A DNA stretch of 14,855 nt from Desulfobacteraceae bacterium (GCA_030611815.1 JAUWPC010000041.1:1-14855); one strand, 5' to 3'. Counted from the first letter of the stretch, positions 1 through 7,421 are shown. The notes: generated from the letters alone by a model not told the origin. Translations and numbers: made by a program.

Positions 1-1
1 C

Positions 2-343
2 AGGGGATATGCCAACCTCGGGTTTGCCTATCTCCAGATGATGAAAACCGGAGAGGCCATTGAGGCCCTGAACAAGGCCATTGAGCTGAATCCTGAGATT
101 GTTCAGGCCTGGAGCAACCTGACAAACGCCTATCTTCAGAACGATGATGTGGAAAAGGCGATTGAGACCGGAGAAAAAATGGTGGAGATGGCGCCTGATT
201 TTGCACTCGGGCACAACAACTTAGCTTCAGCATATTTTAATAATGATGAGTATAAGAAGGCGATCGAACATTTGGACAAGGCCATTGAACTGGGATTTGA
301 GCCCCATCCGGAATTCATGAAAGTGCTGGAACCTTACCGGTAA
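2..343 (+). CDS. TPR-repeat protein, 3' end only (5' truncated by window edge)
   Basis: The frame is open from base 2 with no stop, so the gene begins before the window and 113 residues are visible. They form about three consecutive tetratricopeptide repeats of ~34 residues: one ending in KAIELNP, one ending EKMVEMAP, one ending DKAIELGF, each with the typical Ala/Gly/Tyr helix-packing pattern (NLGFAYLQ, NLTNAYLQ, NLASAYF). A short tail EPHPEFMKVLEPYR follows. An ATG at 38 lies inside the first repeat and is unlikely to be the true start. TPRs are protein-protein interaction scaffolds; the partner is unknown. The YkgJ-type gene follows 55 bases downstream on the same strand, so they may be co-transcribed. 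Confidence 0.85.
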   Translation, partial: RGYANLGFAYLQMMKTGEAIEALNKAIELNPEIVQAWSNLTNAYLQNDDVEKAIETGEKMVEMAPDFALGHNNLASAYFNNDEYKKAIEHLDKAIELGFEPHPEFMKVLEPYR

Positions 344-352
344 AACGGCATT

Positions 353-392
353 GTTGAGTGGTTAAGTGGTTGAGTAGTTGAGTGGTTAAATT
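353..392. repeat. 8-bp tandem repeat, five units
   Basis: Five consecutive octamers: gttgagtg, gttaagtg, gttgagta, gttgagtg, gttaaatt. It fills nearly the whole spacer between the TPR gene and the YkgJ-type gene and ends just before the latter's start region. A slippage-type microsatellite; whether it affects expression of the downstream gene is unknown. Confidence 0.8.
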
Positions 393-398
393 AGAGCG

Positions 399-1049
399 AT
401 GGATATTTCTTATTTATTCGAACCATACGATAATCTGGTGTCAAAAGCTGATCAGGCCTTCGAGAGAATGGCGGGGGAATTTGACGAATGTATCAAATGC
501 GAACCTCATTGTGCTGATTGCTGCCACGCCGTGTTCGGGCTTTTTCTGATAGAGGCAGTCTTCCTTAAACAGGATTTTGATCAACTTGGTAAAGAGGAAA
601 GGGATGCCGCTCTGCAAAGAGGTTCTGAGGCGGACACAGAGCTTGAAAAGCTGGAAAGGACACTTGAAATATTCAAAGATGATCCACAGATGAGAGGATA
701 TTCTCTCGCAAAAGCAAGGGTCAGATGCCCGCTTCTTAATGATGATAACGAGTGCATTCTGTATCCCTATCGACCGATAACATGCAGGGTTTATGGAATC
801 CCAACCATGATTCAGGGCGCACCGAGGGTCTGCGGAAAATCAGGATTTAAAAAAGAGCAATCCTATCCCACCTTTAATCTTGACGGGATCCATCGGGAAC
901 TTTATCAACTATCCACCGAACTCTTTGAAAAAAAAGAAAACAAGGAGGCTGAAAAGGCGTCGCTTCTCCTTTCTGTTTCAAAAGTCATAAAAACGCCTGT
1001 GGAGGAACTTATAGACGAAAATCCTGGAGGGCATGATACAAAAGATTGA
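399..1049 (+). CDS. YkgJ-family cysteine-cluster (CxxCxxCC) protein
   Basis: 216-aa cytosolic protein. The diagnostic feature is an N-terminal cluster C31-x2-C34-x3-C38-x2-C41-C42, followed by C110 in RVRCPLL, C119 in NECILYPYRP, C129 in ITCRVYGIP and C145. This order (CxxC..CxxCC, then CPLL, then C-x-Y-x-x-RP-x-x-CR) matches the putative zinc/iron-chelating YkgJ family (PF03692 type). No biochemical role is firmly established for the family. Residues 64-95 are charged and probably helical. The ATG at 399 has only a weak ribosome site, but the start fits the family, which begins shortly before the Cys cluster. The last 41 bases overlap the 3' end of the opposite-strand gene. Confidence 0.85.
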   Translation: MDISYLFEPYDNLVSKADQAFERMAGEFDECIKCEPHCADCCHAVFGLFLIEAVFLKQDFDQLGKEERDAALQRGSEADTELEKLERTLEIFKDDPQMRGYSLAKARVRCPLLNDDNECILYPYRPITCRVYGIPTMIQGAPRVCGKSGFKKEQSYPTFNLDGIHRELYQLSTELFEKKENKEAEKASLLLSVSKVIKTPVEELIDENPGGHDTKD

Positions 1050-2163
1050 CATGTCTTCTGAGGTTTGCCTGTATGACCCGGAATTCTGCTGTATCTCCTT
1101 CCTGGTACCAGTCAACCAATGGATGAAAAAGCCCCCGGATCTCTTCTTCACCAAAGGACTTCAAAAGGGATAGCAAATCTTTGGGTCTGCCCAAGTGATA
1201 CCGTCCCTCAGACTCCATGATCCTGACGGCATCGAAAAATCCTTCAGTAGTTGCGTTCACACAGAAACCCTCTGCCCAAACCGTTTCCCCCACTCCATCC
1301 AGCTTATCTAATCGCATCCTGATAGTCAGATTCAGGAAGAAATAGACAATGGCGATCATCGGCTTGGCCGTTTCTTCTGAAAAATAATTCATGATCGATT
1401 GGTATTCCCTAACAGTTGTAAGTCTTACAACTACGCTGCTGTCCCTGGTTTTCACAATAAAGTCACCGGCTGCATGATGCCAGGGATAGATCTGGTTGAA
1501 GTCTTTGGTGTCATAGTAGAGGGTAAGTATCTTTGATGCCTGCCGAAAGATCTCAAAGGCCTCTTCCTTGGAAGCATTTCGATTCCCGTTTTGGAAGTCC
1601 CAGATGCAGATCTTCTGGATGTTATCGTTTTTATCAATGGAAAGATGCCATTCATGGTAGGCTTCAAACCATTCAGAGAGTAGCATAGACAATGTTTCAT
1701 GCTTCCCATTCCCGGCATCACATTCTACTTCTCCTTTCAAGTGGACATTCGGCAGGTAAGGCAGCCTGAGGGAGCTGTTTAAATATTTTAGTATCTCGTA
1801 TTCGTGTGTTAACAACCCCTTTCCCTTTACAGAGACGGCTGTGCTGACAGCGAACTTGACTTCTTTATCATCAACAAAAATCTCGACGCTGGCGAGATGG
1901 TAAAGGGCGCCGTGCTTTTCACTCCGGATCAGTATCTTATGGATGTTGTCGGGATCTATTTCTCTATTTAGCCTCTCTTTGAGGGCGTAGGCCAGGCGTT
2001 TCCCTCGATCTCTCAAGATAAATGCCCTGATGGCCTCGAAATAGTTTTCTAAGGTCAGGAAGGGGTGGCGCTCTGAGGGTGTGATTAAGAAGGGTCTTGT
2101 TAGGTCTTCAGGCCCAAGGGAGATGTCCCCCTTTGGGGAAGAGAAGAGATATTTTATTTCCAT
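1009..2163 (-). CDS. Hypothetical protein, 384 aa, possible phosphotransferase/kinase-like fold
   Basis: I do not recognise this family. The protein is soluble, with no signal peptide or membrane segment. Three spots faintly recall the small-molecule kinase (APH/protein kinase-like) fold. A strand-rich N-lobe at ~75-115 is followed by a helix HEYEILKYLN (120-129) like the alpha-C helix. A hinge-like MLLSEWFEAYHEWH lies at ~160-173. IYPWHHAAGDFIVK (225-238) resembles the HGDxHxxN catalytic loop. An obvious DFG-type Asp was not identified, so this is only a suggestion and it may be a pseudokinase or unrelated. The ATG at 2163 lacks a clear Shine-Dalgarno. The gene runs convergently into the YkgJ-type gene with a 41-base overlap. 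Confidence 0.7.
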   Translation of the reverse strand: MEIKYLFSSPKGDISLGPEDLTRPFLITPSERHPFLTLENYFEAIRAFILRDRGKRLAYALKERLNREIDPDNIHKILIRSEKHGALYHLASVEIFVDDKEVKFAVSTAVSVKGKGLLTHEYEILKYLNSSLRLPYLPNVHLKGEVECDAGNGKHETLSMLLSEWFEAYHEWHLSIDKNDNIQKICIWDFQNGNRNASKEEAFEIFRQASKILTLYYDTKDFNQIYPWHHAAGDFIVKTRDSSVVVRLTTVREYQSIMNYFSEETAKPMIAIVYFFLNLTIRMRLDKLDGVGETVWAEGFCVNATTEGFFDAVRIMESEGRYHLGRPKDLLSLLKSFGEEEIRGLFHPLVDWYQEGDTAEFRVIQANLRRHVNLLYHALQDFRL

Positions 2164-2340
2164 GGATTTAGGAATTTAGGGATTAGATTAAGGAGATTGT
2201 TTTCATTTCCTCATACACAATTACCAAATCCCGGATTATACAGGTTAGGTACTTTAGATCATTTTAGGTCATTCGCGTTACGTGTTGTGGGTTACGGGTT
2301 TTTTCTGACCTCTGACCTCTGAACCCCGACCTCTGTCTTG
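2164..2340. repeat. Repeat-rich spacer: 7-bp tandem repeat and degenerate ttaggcactt-type repeat
   Basis: Bases 2305-2332 are four heptamers (ctgacct, ctgacct, ctgaacc, ccgacct) plus a partial unit. Bases 2245-2273 match 3520-3548 at 23 of 29 positions, so they look like a decayed copy of the dispersed ttaggcacttt repeat found elsewhere in the window. No gene or convincing promoter was seen here. Confidence 0.6.
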
Positions 2341-3444
2341 TTAGTCACTTATCTTTTCCAGGGCCTCTGACGCTACCTGCCCCACGCTTTTCTTCTTAAT
2401 GTTCCCGTTTTCATAGATCTCGATCTCATGGGATTCATGCAGGAGCTTTTCAAGGTCTTTCTTTGCCTCATGGGCTCCGAGGTTACCCATAAGCCAGGCA
2501 GTATAACCACGCACAGTGAGGTCAGGGTCCTCCAGGAAAGCGAAGAAGTGAAGGGTGTGTTTGCGGAGGATGTCCGGACTTGATTTTGCGATTTTGCCCA
2601 AGGCCTGAAGGGCCTGAGATTTCCGCGTTTCATCGGCAACGAATTGATATAGCTGCGGCGCATATCCTCCAAACAGGTCCGGCCTGTGGCTGATGATCTC
2701 TCCGATCGCTTCAAAGGCCCCCCATGAAAAGGCTGCTGTATCTACAATGGAATAAAATAGTCCCTGAAGCAGTTTGGAAACAATTCCGGGGTCTCTTTGA
2801 CCAATAACTGCACATACCCTCCCAAGGGTTTCGGCTGCCCTCTGACGGAGTTGGGCATCCCCCGAATAAAGAAGCCGCTGCAGGTACCTGATCATTTTCT
2901 TGTCTTCACCTGCGGCCTTTTCTATGGGCTCAATCTCATATTTCCTGACAAACTCCTCAACCTCTCTTTTTGACAAGGTTTTTTTTCTTGCATGCCCTGC
3001 AGATGAATCAGATGAAGCTGGAGCAGCCTTAGCAAGTCTTTCCCGGACTCCTTCAGAAGTAACTTCCTGAACATCCTTGTGCAACCTTATAAAATATAAG
3101 GCTCCGGCGATTCTTCTCCCTTCATAGGCACCACCCGGGATGATCAGATGGTTGTTGAGGTCATAATTCTCAACTATTTCCTGCAGGTAATCCTCTTCAG
3201 GTTCCAACCCCCATGCAAGATCCCAGTCCATGTTGCATCCGAATACCAAGGCCTCAATCATGGCGGAGCCAAGATTGTGTCCGGTTTCATCACATGCATA
3301 GACAGCGCCGCATGAACATGAGCCCACTGGCATCTCCCCGGCCCTTCTGGTGCTCAACTCCTTTGGTCCCTCAATGAGCGATCCGCAAAAAGGGCATAGA
3401 GGTTTTTTTATTGGTTCTCTTCCGAAAAATTTACTTTCAAACAT
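2341..3444 (-). CDS. Zinc-ribbon / HEAT-repeat protein, 367 aa
   Basis: The N-terminus carries a zinc-ribbon-like set: CPFC (17-20), then C43-S-C45-G, plus C51, consistent with one bound metal. Residues ~55-125 form a domain without recognisable motifs, and ~140-165 is a low-complexity Ala/Ser/Lys linker. From ~183 to the end there are HEAT-like helical pairs (for example RQRAAETLGRVCAVI, AFEAIGEI, SQALQALGKIAKSS, DLTVRGYTAWLMGNLG, VASEALEKI), typical of protein-interaction scaffolds. It may belong to a conserved HEAT family of sulfate reducers (DVU0298-like, from memory, unverified). Function is unknown. No strong ribosome site precedes the ATG at 3444. The gene lies downstream of the fmdB pair on the same strand, separated by a repeat-containing 111-base spacer. 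Confidence 0.75.
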   Translation of the reverse strand: MFESKFFGREPIKKPLCPFCGSLIEGPKELSTRRAGEMPVGSCSCGAVYACDETGHNLGSAMIEALVFGCNMDWDLAWGLEPEEDYLQEIVENYDLNNHLIIPGGAYEGRRIAGALYFIRLHKDVQEVTSEGVRERLAKAAPASSDSSAGHARKKTLSKREVEEFVRKYEIEPIEKAAGEDKKMIRYLQRLLYSGDAQLRQRAAETLGRVCAVIGQRDPGIVSKLLQGLFYSIVDTAAFSWGAFEAIGEIISHRPDLFGGYAPQLYQFVADETRKSQALQALGKIAKSSPDILRKHTLHFFAFLEDPDLTVRGYTAWLMGNLGAHEAKKDLEKLLHESHEIEIYENGNIKKKSVGQVASEALEKISD

Positions 3445-3517
3445 GTTAGTACCAATTCATTCAAATCAGATCATGTTTGCGAAAGATCTGTCATATATCC
3501 CTCAGTGGTTACCATAA

Positions 3518-3569
3518 TTTTAGGCACTTTAGCTCACTTTAGGCACTTTTCCGGTTTATCCGGGTTCGG
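3518..3569. repeat. Single-ended copy of the dispersed ttaggcacttt/ccggtttatccggg repeat
   Basis: This stretch reads ttaggcacttt-agctcacttt-aggcactttt followed by ccggtttatccgggtt. The reverse complement is almost the same as the terminal repeat of the 5450-5783 element (cccggataaacc, aaagtgcctaaag, gtgagctaaagt). Only one end is present; no partner inverted copy lies nearby. It overlaps the 3' end of the 88-aa gene and encodes its last codons and stop. Confidence 0.75.
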
Positions 3570-3822
3570 TTATATCTCTAACTAATCGCCGGGGAGCAAG
3601 CTCAAAACTCCTTGAGTCTTCATCATACTCAAAATCAACAATCTCGAAACCGAATCGAGTGGACCTGAACTCGACAACCCAGTTCTTATATTCCGCTCCA
3701 GCGAAGTCACAGTTTATATTACCAGTTCGTGCGTGCATTATCATGAGCCGCGGTACGACATCTTCATCAAAAATATCGGCGATATGAGCCTTGTCATCAT
3801 CATCCAGCTCTTGTTTGCTCAT
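3556..3822 (-). CDS. Small acidic hypothetical protein, 88 aa
   Basis: Not recognised. The N-terminus is strongly acidic (ELDDDDKAHIADIFDED). The middle has alternating aromatic/hydrophobic residues suggesting beta strands (KNWVVEFRSTRFGFEIVDFEYDED, in parts), with one Cys at 38. Its start codon overlaps the stop of the FmdB gene (ATGA, 3819-3822), so it is probably translated by coupling and works with or alongside FmdB. The final residues TEPG and the TAA stop lie in the repeat end at 3556-3569, so the native C-terminus may have been different. No signal peptide or membrane helix. Confidence 0.65.
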   Translation of the reverse strand: MSKQELDDDDKAHIADIFDEDVVPRLMIMHARTGNINCDFAGAEYKNWVVEFRSTRFGFEIVDFEYDEDSRSFELAPRRLVRDITEPG

Positions 3823-4064
3823 TTAGCATGCCCTGGCAGGTCAAGGGTCATGCATTGATTGGAATCTCCGCATGATTTTGCGGTAATTTTGGGCTGGTTG
3901 CCGCCAGGACCCACACCGATAGCATAGTTGGTCCTGCTGACTACCCGTTCAATCGATTCGGCGCTGCATTGGGGACAGGTCATATCCACCTGTTCATCTG
4001 AGTTCATGAAAAGCTTTTCAAACACCTCGCCGCAAGCCGCACACCTGAATTCAAAAATGGGCAT
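3819..4064 (-). CDS. FmdB-family zinc-ribbon protein, 81 aa
   Basis: Starts MPIFEFRCAACGEVFEKLF, the signature of FmdB-type putative regulatory zinc ribbons, with C8-x2-C11 and then CPQC about 25 residues later. The rest (VGPGGNQPKITAKSCGDS...) is a flexible tail with two further Cys. The frame stays open upstream to an ATG at 4148. The start at 4064 is chosen because MPIFEF is the family's usual N-terminus and because a good ribosome site, aggagt (complement of 4071-4076), sits 6 bases ahead. Family members are common single-domain proteins of poorly defined function, some linked to regulation of amidase or formamidase genes. It is coupled to the 88-aa gene and divergent from the ATP-grasp gene. 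Confidence 0.87.
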   Translation of the reverse strand: MPIFEFRCAACGEVFEKLFMNSDEQVDMTCPQCSAESIERVVSRTNYAIGVGPGGNQPKITAKSCGDSNQCMTLDLPGHAK

Positions 4065-4130
4065 TGTCTTACTCCTATAATATAAGGTATGTTGCGAAAC
4101 TATAGTCACCCGACAGGACAAAGTCAAACC

Positions 4131-4988
4131 ATGATCCTTTCCTTTCATCCATGCTTTGATACTGATATTCAGATTATCCTTGGAGATAGACCTCTTGATT
4201 CAGATGATCTGGAGTCTATTAAAAAGGCAGAGGCCATTATTCTCCCCCAGGCATCTACCCAGGATCTCTACCAACTCTGTGCCACATCCGATGCGCCGCT
4301 ATTTCCCAACTATGAGGCTCGCATCAAATATCCGGGGAAGATCGGTCAGAGCCTCTTGTTTGGAGATTTCGGGCTACCACACCCGGAAACGTTTTCCTGG
4401 GCAACAGTCGGAGAATTCAAGAAAACCCATCATAAGCCGGAGGCCCTTCCTCATGACCTTCCTTTCCTCATCAAAGAGGATATGAGCCACGAGGGAGAGG
4501 GTGTATTACTTATTGAAAATAGGACTGCCCTGAAGGAAGCCTTGGATAACCTTGCCCTTCGGGAAAGATCCGGCCTGAAGGGATTTGTTACCCAAACGTA
4601 TATCCCCTGTGGCGGGAATGTGCTGAGGGCAGTGGTTATCGGAAAGCGGGTCATCACCTACTGGAAAAGACCCATAAAACCGGGGCAGGAGATAACCACG
4701 ATCAGCAGGGGTGCAATTGTCGATCATGACTGGCAGCCTGATCTTCAAGAAAAGGGGAAGGTTCAGGCCCTCCTCCTTTCCGATAAAACCGGAATCAACC
4801 TGGCGGCCATCGATTTTGTATTCCCCATCGCGAACAAAGACCCCGAGCCCCTTTTTTTAGAAATCAACTACTACTTTGGCAGACGGGGATTAGGCGGGAG
4901 TGAAAATTATTACAGATTGCTTTACGAGGCGGTTCAGGATTGGCTCAGGGAGATAGGATTGGACCTGGAATCAGTGAGCCTCATTTGA
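4131..4988 (+). CDS. ATP-grasp domain protein (RimK/carboxylate-amine ligase-like)
   Basis: 285 aa from the start used here. The N-terminus MILSFHPCFDTD is a Rossmann-like strand, and residues 60-85 (NYEARIKYPGKIGQSLLFGDFGLPHPET) resemble the pre-ATP-grasp linker. The nucleotide site is seen as FLIKED (K115), the Gly-rich EGEG (121-124), TQTYIPCGGNVLRAVVIG (154-171, R166 binding phosphate), AAIDFVF (D228) and FLEINYYFG (E244, N246 as magnesium ligands). These are the expected ATP-grasp motifs, so an ATP-dependent ligation of a carboxylate to an amine or thiol is likely. The substrate is not identifiable. An in-frame ATG at 4089 would add 14 residues that look non-conserved (MLRNYSHPTG...). 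A TATAAT hexamer at 4076-4081 could be part of its promoter, but no matching -35 was found. Confidence 0.8.
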   Translation: MILSFHPCFDTDIQIILGDRPLDSDDLESIKKAEAIILPQASTQDLYQLCATSDAPLFPNYEARIKYPGKIGQSLLFGDFGLPHPETFSWATVGEFKKTHHKPEALPHDLPFLIKEDMSHEGEGVLLIENRTALKEALDNLALRERSGLKGFVTQTYIPCGGNVLRAVVIGKRVITYWKRPIKPGQEITTISRGAIVDHDWQPDLQEKGKVQALLLSDKTGINLAAIDFVFPIANKDPEPLFLEINYYFGRRGLGGSENYYRLLYEAVQDWLREIGLDLESVSLI

Positions 4989-5042
4989 CAATTAACGGCT
5001 TAAGCGTTAGGGGCCTTAAAGGAATACAGAAAACGCTCCACT

Positions 5043-5441
5043 CTAATCATTAACCACCTTGACATAGACCTTCCGGGATCTCGGGCCATCAAACTCGCAG
5101 AAAAAAATCTTTTGCCAGGTCCCGAGGACCAGACGGCCGTTTTCGACAATCACTGTAACCGAGCTGCCGATGATCGATGTCTTGATATGGCTGTCGGAGT
5201 TCCCTTCCATGTGACGATACCTGTCGTTAGGGGGAACCAGCTCATTCAGTTTCCGAATAATATCAGTACAGACTGCGGGATCAGCTCCCTCATTGATGGT
5301 TACTCCGGCCGTGGTATGGGGAACATAAACCACGCAGATTCCGTCGGTCACATCGGCCTTTGAAACCTCCCCGCTCACCAGCGAGGTAATATCTACCATA
5401 TCTATTCTTGAACCGGTTTTTACATTAATTGTTGCGGGCAT
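5043..5441 (-). CDS. YjbQ / UPF0047 family protein (secondary thiamine-phosphate synthase-type)
   Basis: 132 aa, the normal length for the family. Conserved motifs are all present: PHTTAGVTINEGADP (41-55), RHMEGNSDSHIKTSIIGSS (76-94) with the invariant His and Asn residues (H77, N81, H85), and LGTWQKIFFCEFDGPR (106-121). Members form small trimers, bind metal through the conserved His residues, and some show weak thiamine-phosphate synthase activity; the physiological role is unsettled. The ATG at 5441 follows an excellent ribosome site (aggagg, 5 bases away). It faces the ATP-grasp gene convergently across 54 bases and is divergent from the glycosyltransferase across a repeat element whose left end touches its ribosome site. 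Confidence 0.93.
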   Translation of the reverse strand: MPATINVKTGSRIDMVDITSLVSGEVSKADVTDGICVVYVPHTTAGVTINEGADPAVCTDIIRKLNELVPPNDRYRHMEGNSDSHIKTSIIGSSVTVIVENGRLVLGTWQKIFFCEFDGPRSRKVYVKVVND

Positions 5442-5449
5442 TATTACCT

Positions 5450-5783
5450 CCTACCCCGAATAAACCGGGGAAAGTGCCTAAAGTTTAAAGTGCCTAAAGT
5501 GAGCTAAAGTACGCAAAGTTTAGAGTTTGGAGTGCCTAAAGTGCCTAAAGTTAAGGAATGCTGTCCATTTAGATTTCGGTTCGGTTGTTGGCTGGCTTTT
5601 AATTTTCAAGTTTCCAAAGTCAAGGGTTCGGTCATTTTTGTTAGAAAAAAAGATACGCTTCAGGAATCGCCATTCTATCTGGCCGAAGCAAGCTTGTCTT
5701 TATTTAAAATTGCAGCGCCGAAGGCGTACCTTAACTTTAGGCACTTCAAACTTTAGGCGCTTTCCCGGTTTATCCGGGTTAGG
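5450..5783. mobile_element. MITE-like element with ~50-bp terminal inverted repeats
   Basis: Left end 5450-5499 and the reverse complement of right end 5735-5783 agree at all but four substitutions and one 1-base gap over 50 bases. An inner pair, gtgcctaaagttaagg at 5541-5556 against 5729-5744, is a perfect 16-bp inverted match. The unit tgcctaaag occurs at 5475, 5491, 5533 and 5542, and inverted at 5735 and 5751. Each tip forms a small hairpin (5454-5470; CCCGG-TTTAT-CCGGG at 5764-5778). There is no transposase; the short open frames inside show no family resemblance. A related single end lies at 3518-3569. No clear target-site duplication was found. Calling it mobile is inference; the repeat structure is directly visible. 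Confidence 0.75.
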
Positions 5784-5791
5784 ATGAGGTA

Positions 5792-7093
5792 ATGGATAAG
5801 GTTTTGCGCATTGGGATTCTTCATTACTCCTGCCCTCCTGTAGTGGGTGGTGTGGAAGAAGTTGTCCGTCAACATGCATTCATTCTTCACAGGCTGGGCC
5901 AGTCCGTCTCCATCCTGGCAGGCATGGGCGAGGTCTTCACGGACCTGTTTCCGGTGCGCATAGAGCCGTTGTTGGGATCAAAACACCCCAGCATCCTCAA
6001 GGCCCAAAAACACTCCAGGAATGGCAATCATAAACATATCAAGCGACTCACCAACAGGATATATCAAATCCTGAAAGATTGGGCCCATGATTTTGATGTC
6101 ATTCTGGCGCATAATGTACTGCACATGCCGTTCAATCTACCTCTTACCCTGGCTTTGCGTCGCCTGGCCGCATCAGGAAACGGTCCAGTAATTGTGAGTT
6201 GGGCCCATGATTCCCCTTATCTACAACCAAATTATCCGGAATCCCTCGAGGATCACCCCTGGAACGTGCTCAAACGCTCACATCCAAATATCCATTACGT
6301 GACCATTTCGGAGTCAAGAAGACGGATGTTCAATGAACTTTTCGGAGACGTCTCATGGAAGGTCATTCATGATGGGATTGATCCTGCGAGCTTCTTCTAT
6401 CTTGACCCCTTGTCCATAAAACTGGCAGAAGAGCTTGACATATTTAGTCGTGACCTGGTCGTGGTTCAGCCTTCAAGGATGACCCCTCGCAAGAATCTGG
6501 AACTCTCCATCCACATCATCCGGGGCATCAGGAATTTGGGCTATAATATCCTTTTTATCATGACAGGAGCCTATGATCCCCATGAGGAAAAGGCTGTCCC
6601 CTATTACCGCAGACTCAAATACTGGATAAAAGAACTCGGGATGCAGGACAATATTGCAATTTTGGCCGAATACAGGTTTAGTGACAGAAAGAAGCTTGTT
6701 CCGGACCGCATCTTCATCCGCGACCTTTATCTCATGGCCGACCTGCTGCTCATGACCAGCAAGGATGAAGGTTTTGGCCTTCCACTCCTTGAGGCTGGAC
6801 TGATCAAACTTCCGATTGCCTGCACAGAAATCCCGCCATTTTTGGAGGTGGGAGAGGATGTCTGTTTTTTTCGTTTAGACGATCACCCACTCACTATTGC
6901 CGGAAGGATTGTGGAATACCTGGCGCGTTCAAACACCCATAGAATGTTTCGCAATGTGATGCTGAAATATGTTTTTGATGTTGTCTGCAGAAGGGAGATC
7001 ATCCCATTTCTGCGTGATATCATCCCGGAAGTCCCCTCCATTACGGGTCAAAAGACATCCAGCGACAATTGTTCGAAACCTGCAATGAAGTGA
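5792..7093 (+). CDS. Glycosyltransferase family 4 (GT-B fold)
   Basis: 433 aa, cytosolic or membrane-associated, without clear transmembrane helices. The N-terminal Rossmann domain opens with RIGILHYSCPPVVGGVEEVV (6-25), the Gly-Gly-Val-Glu donor/acceptor loop of GT4 enzymes. WAHDSPYL lies at 137-144 and VIHDGIDPASF at 191-201 links to the C-terminal domain. That domain carries SRMTPRKNLELSI (228-240) and SKDEGFGLPLLEAG (323-336), the E-x7-E type motif (E326, E334) that binds the nucleotide sugar. Donor and acceptor cannot be assigned. The start at 5792 has agga and gagg upstream. Its ribosome site lies directly behind the right hairpin of the repeat element, so insertion may have altered its translation. 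It precedes the phosphonate operon by 1.7 kb but is probably not part of it. Confidence 0.87.
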   Translation: MDKVLRIGILHYSCPPVVGGVEEVVRQHAFILHRLGQSVSILAGMGEVFTDLFPVRIEPLLGSKHPSILKAQKHSRNGNHKHIKRLTNRIYQILKDWAHDFDVILAHNVLHMPFNLPLTLALRRLAASGNGPVIVSWAHDSPYLQPNYPESLEDHPWNVLKRSHPNIHYVTISESRRRMFNELFGDVSWKVIHDGIDPASFFYLDPLSIKLAEELDIFSRDLVVVQPSRMTPRKNLELSIHIIRGIRNLGYNILFIMTGAYDPHEEKAVPYYRRLKYWIKELGMQDNIAILAEYRFSDRKKLVPDRIFIRDLYLMADLLLMTSKDEGFGLPLLEAGLIKLPIACTEIPPFLEVGEDVCFFRLDDHPLTIAGRIVEYLARSNTHRMFRNVMLKYVFDVVCRREIIPFLRDIIPEVPSITGQKTSSDNCSKPAMK

Positions 7094-7159
7094 AAGATCA
7101 TGGTAGATGAGAGCGAGTAAGTCAAGATATCACGGATGTTCCGCCGTGCCCGTGAAAGG

Positions 7160-7165
7160 AAGGAG
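7160..7165 (+). promoter_or_regulatory. Ribosome-binding site aaggag supporting a TTG start at 7173
   Basis: AAGGAG with a 7-base spacer to TTG at 7173. It is much better than anything ahead of the in-frame ATG at 7107 and therefore decides the start. Confidence 0.65.
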
Positions 7166-7172
7166 AAAACCA

Positions 7173-7421
7173 TTGCCAAAGCGTAGGGAAAAAGATTATT
7201 TTTGTACTGTTGTATCTGAGGATGTCAAAATTGCTTTAAAAGTTAAACCTTCCCTCAGTCGCAAACCAATACACGAACTGTTTGTACAATGCAATCAACT
7301 TGAGTGCCAGTATGTCGACCATAATCAATCTCCCTGTCCTCTGCGTCTCGATCTCTTTGCCGAAGAGATTGAAAAGCGGGAAGAAAGGCGCAGAGATAGA
7401 AGAATGGAATCGTCTTATTGA
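7173..7421 (+). CDS. Small cysteine-containing hypothetical protein, 82 aa (TTG start)
   Basis: From the TTG start it begins M-P-K-R-R-E-K-D-Y-F-C. A compact Cys motif follows: C40-x4-C45-x9-C55 in FVQCNQLECQYVDHNQSPCP, with C11 as a possible fourth ligand, which suggests a small metal-binding or disulfide-linked domain. The C-terminus is a highly charged helix (EEIEKREERRRDRR). No family is recognised. An ATG at 7107 in the same frame would add 22 basic residues, but it has no ribosome site. The gene lies 79 bases after the glycosyltransferase, on the same strand, and 70 bases before the secreted NlpC-like gene. A nucleic-acid or regulatory role is possible but unproven. Confidence 0.55.
   Translation: MPKRREKDYFCTVVSEDVKIALKVKPSLSRKPIHELFVQCNQLECQYVDHNQSPCPLRLDLFAEEIEKREERRRDRRMESSY

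Noticed and set aside
4076..4081. TATAAT as a promoter for the ATP-grasp gene
   Set aside because: No -35-like hexamer at the right distance; mentioned only as a possibility in the gene entry.
4989..5042. Possible bidirectional terminator between convergent ATP-grasp and yjbQ genes (near-palindrome taacggcttaagcgtta at 4993-5009)
   Set aside because: The stem is imperfect and AT-containing, with no T-run on either side; not strong enough to call.
5527..5787. Open frames of 74-86 codons inside the intergenic inverted-repeat element
   Set aside because: They read through the repeat units, lack ribosome sites and resemble no family; best seen as chance frames in the element.
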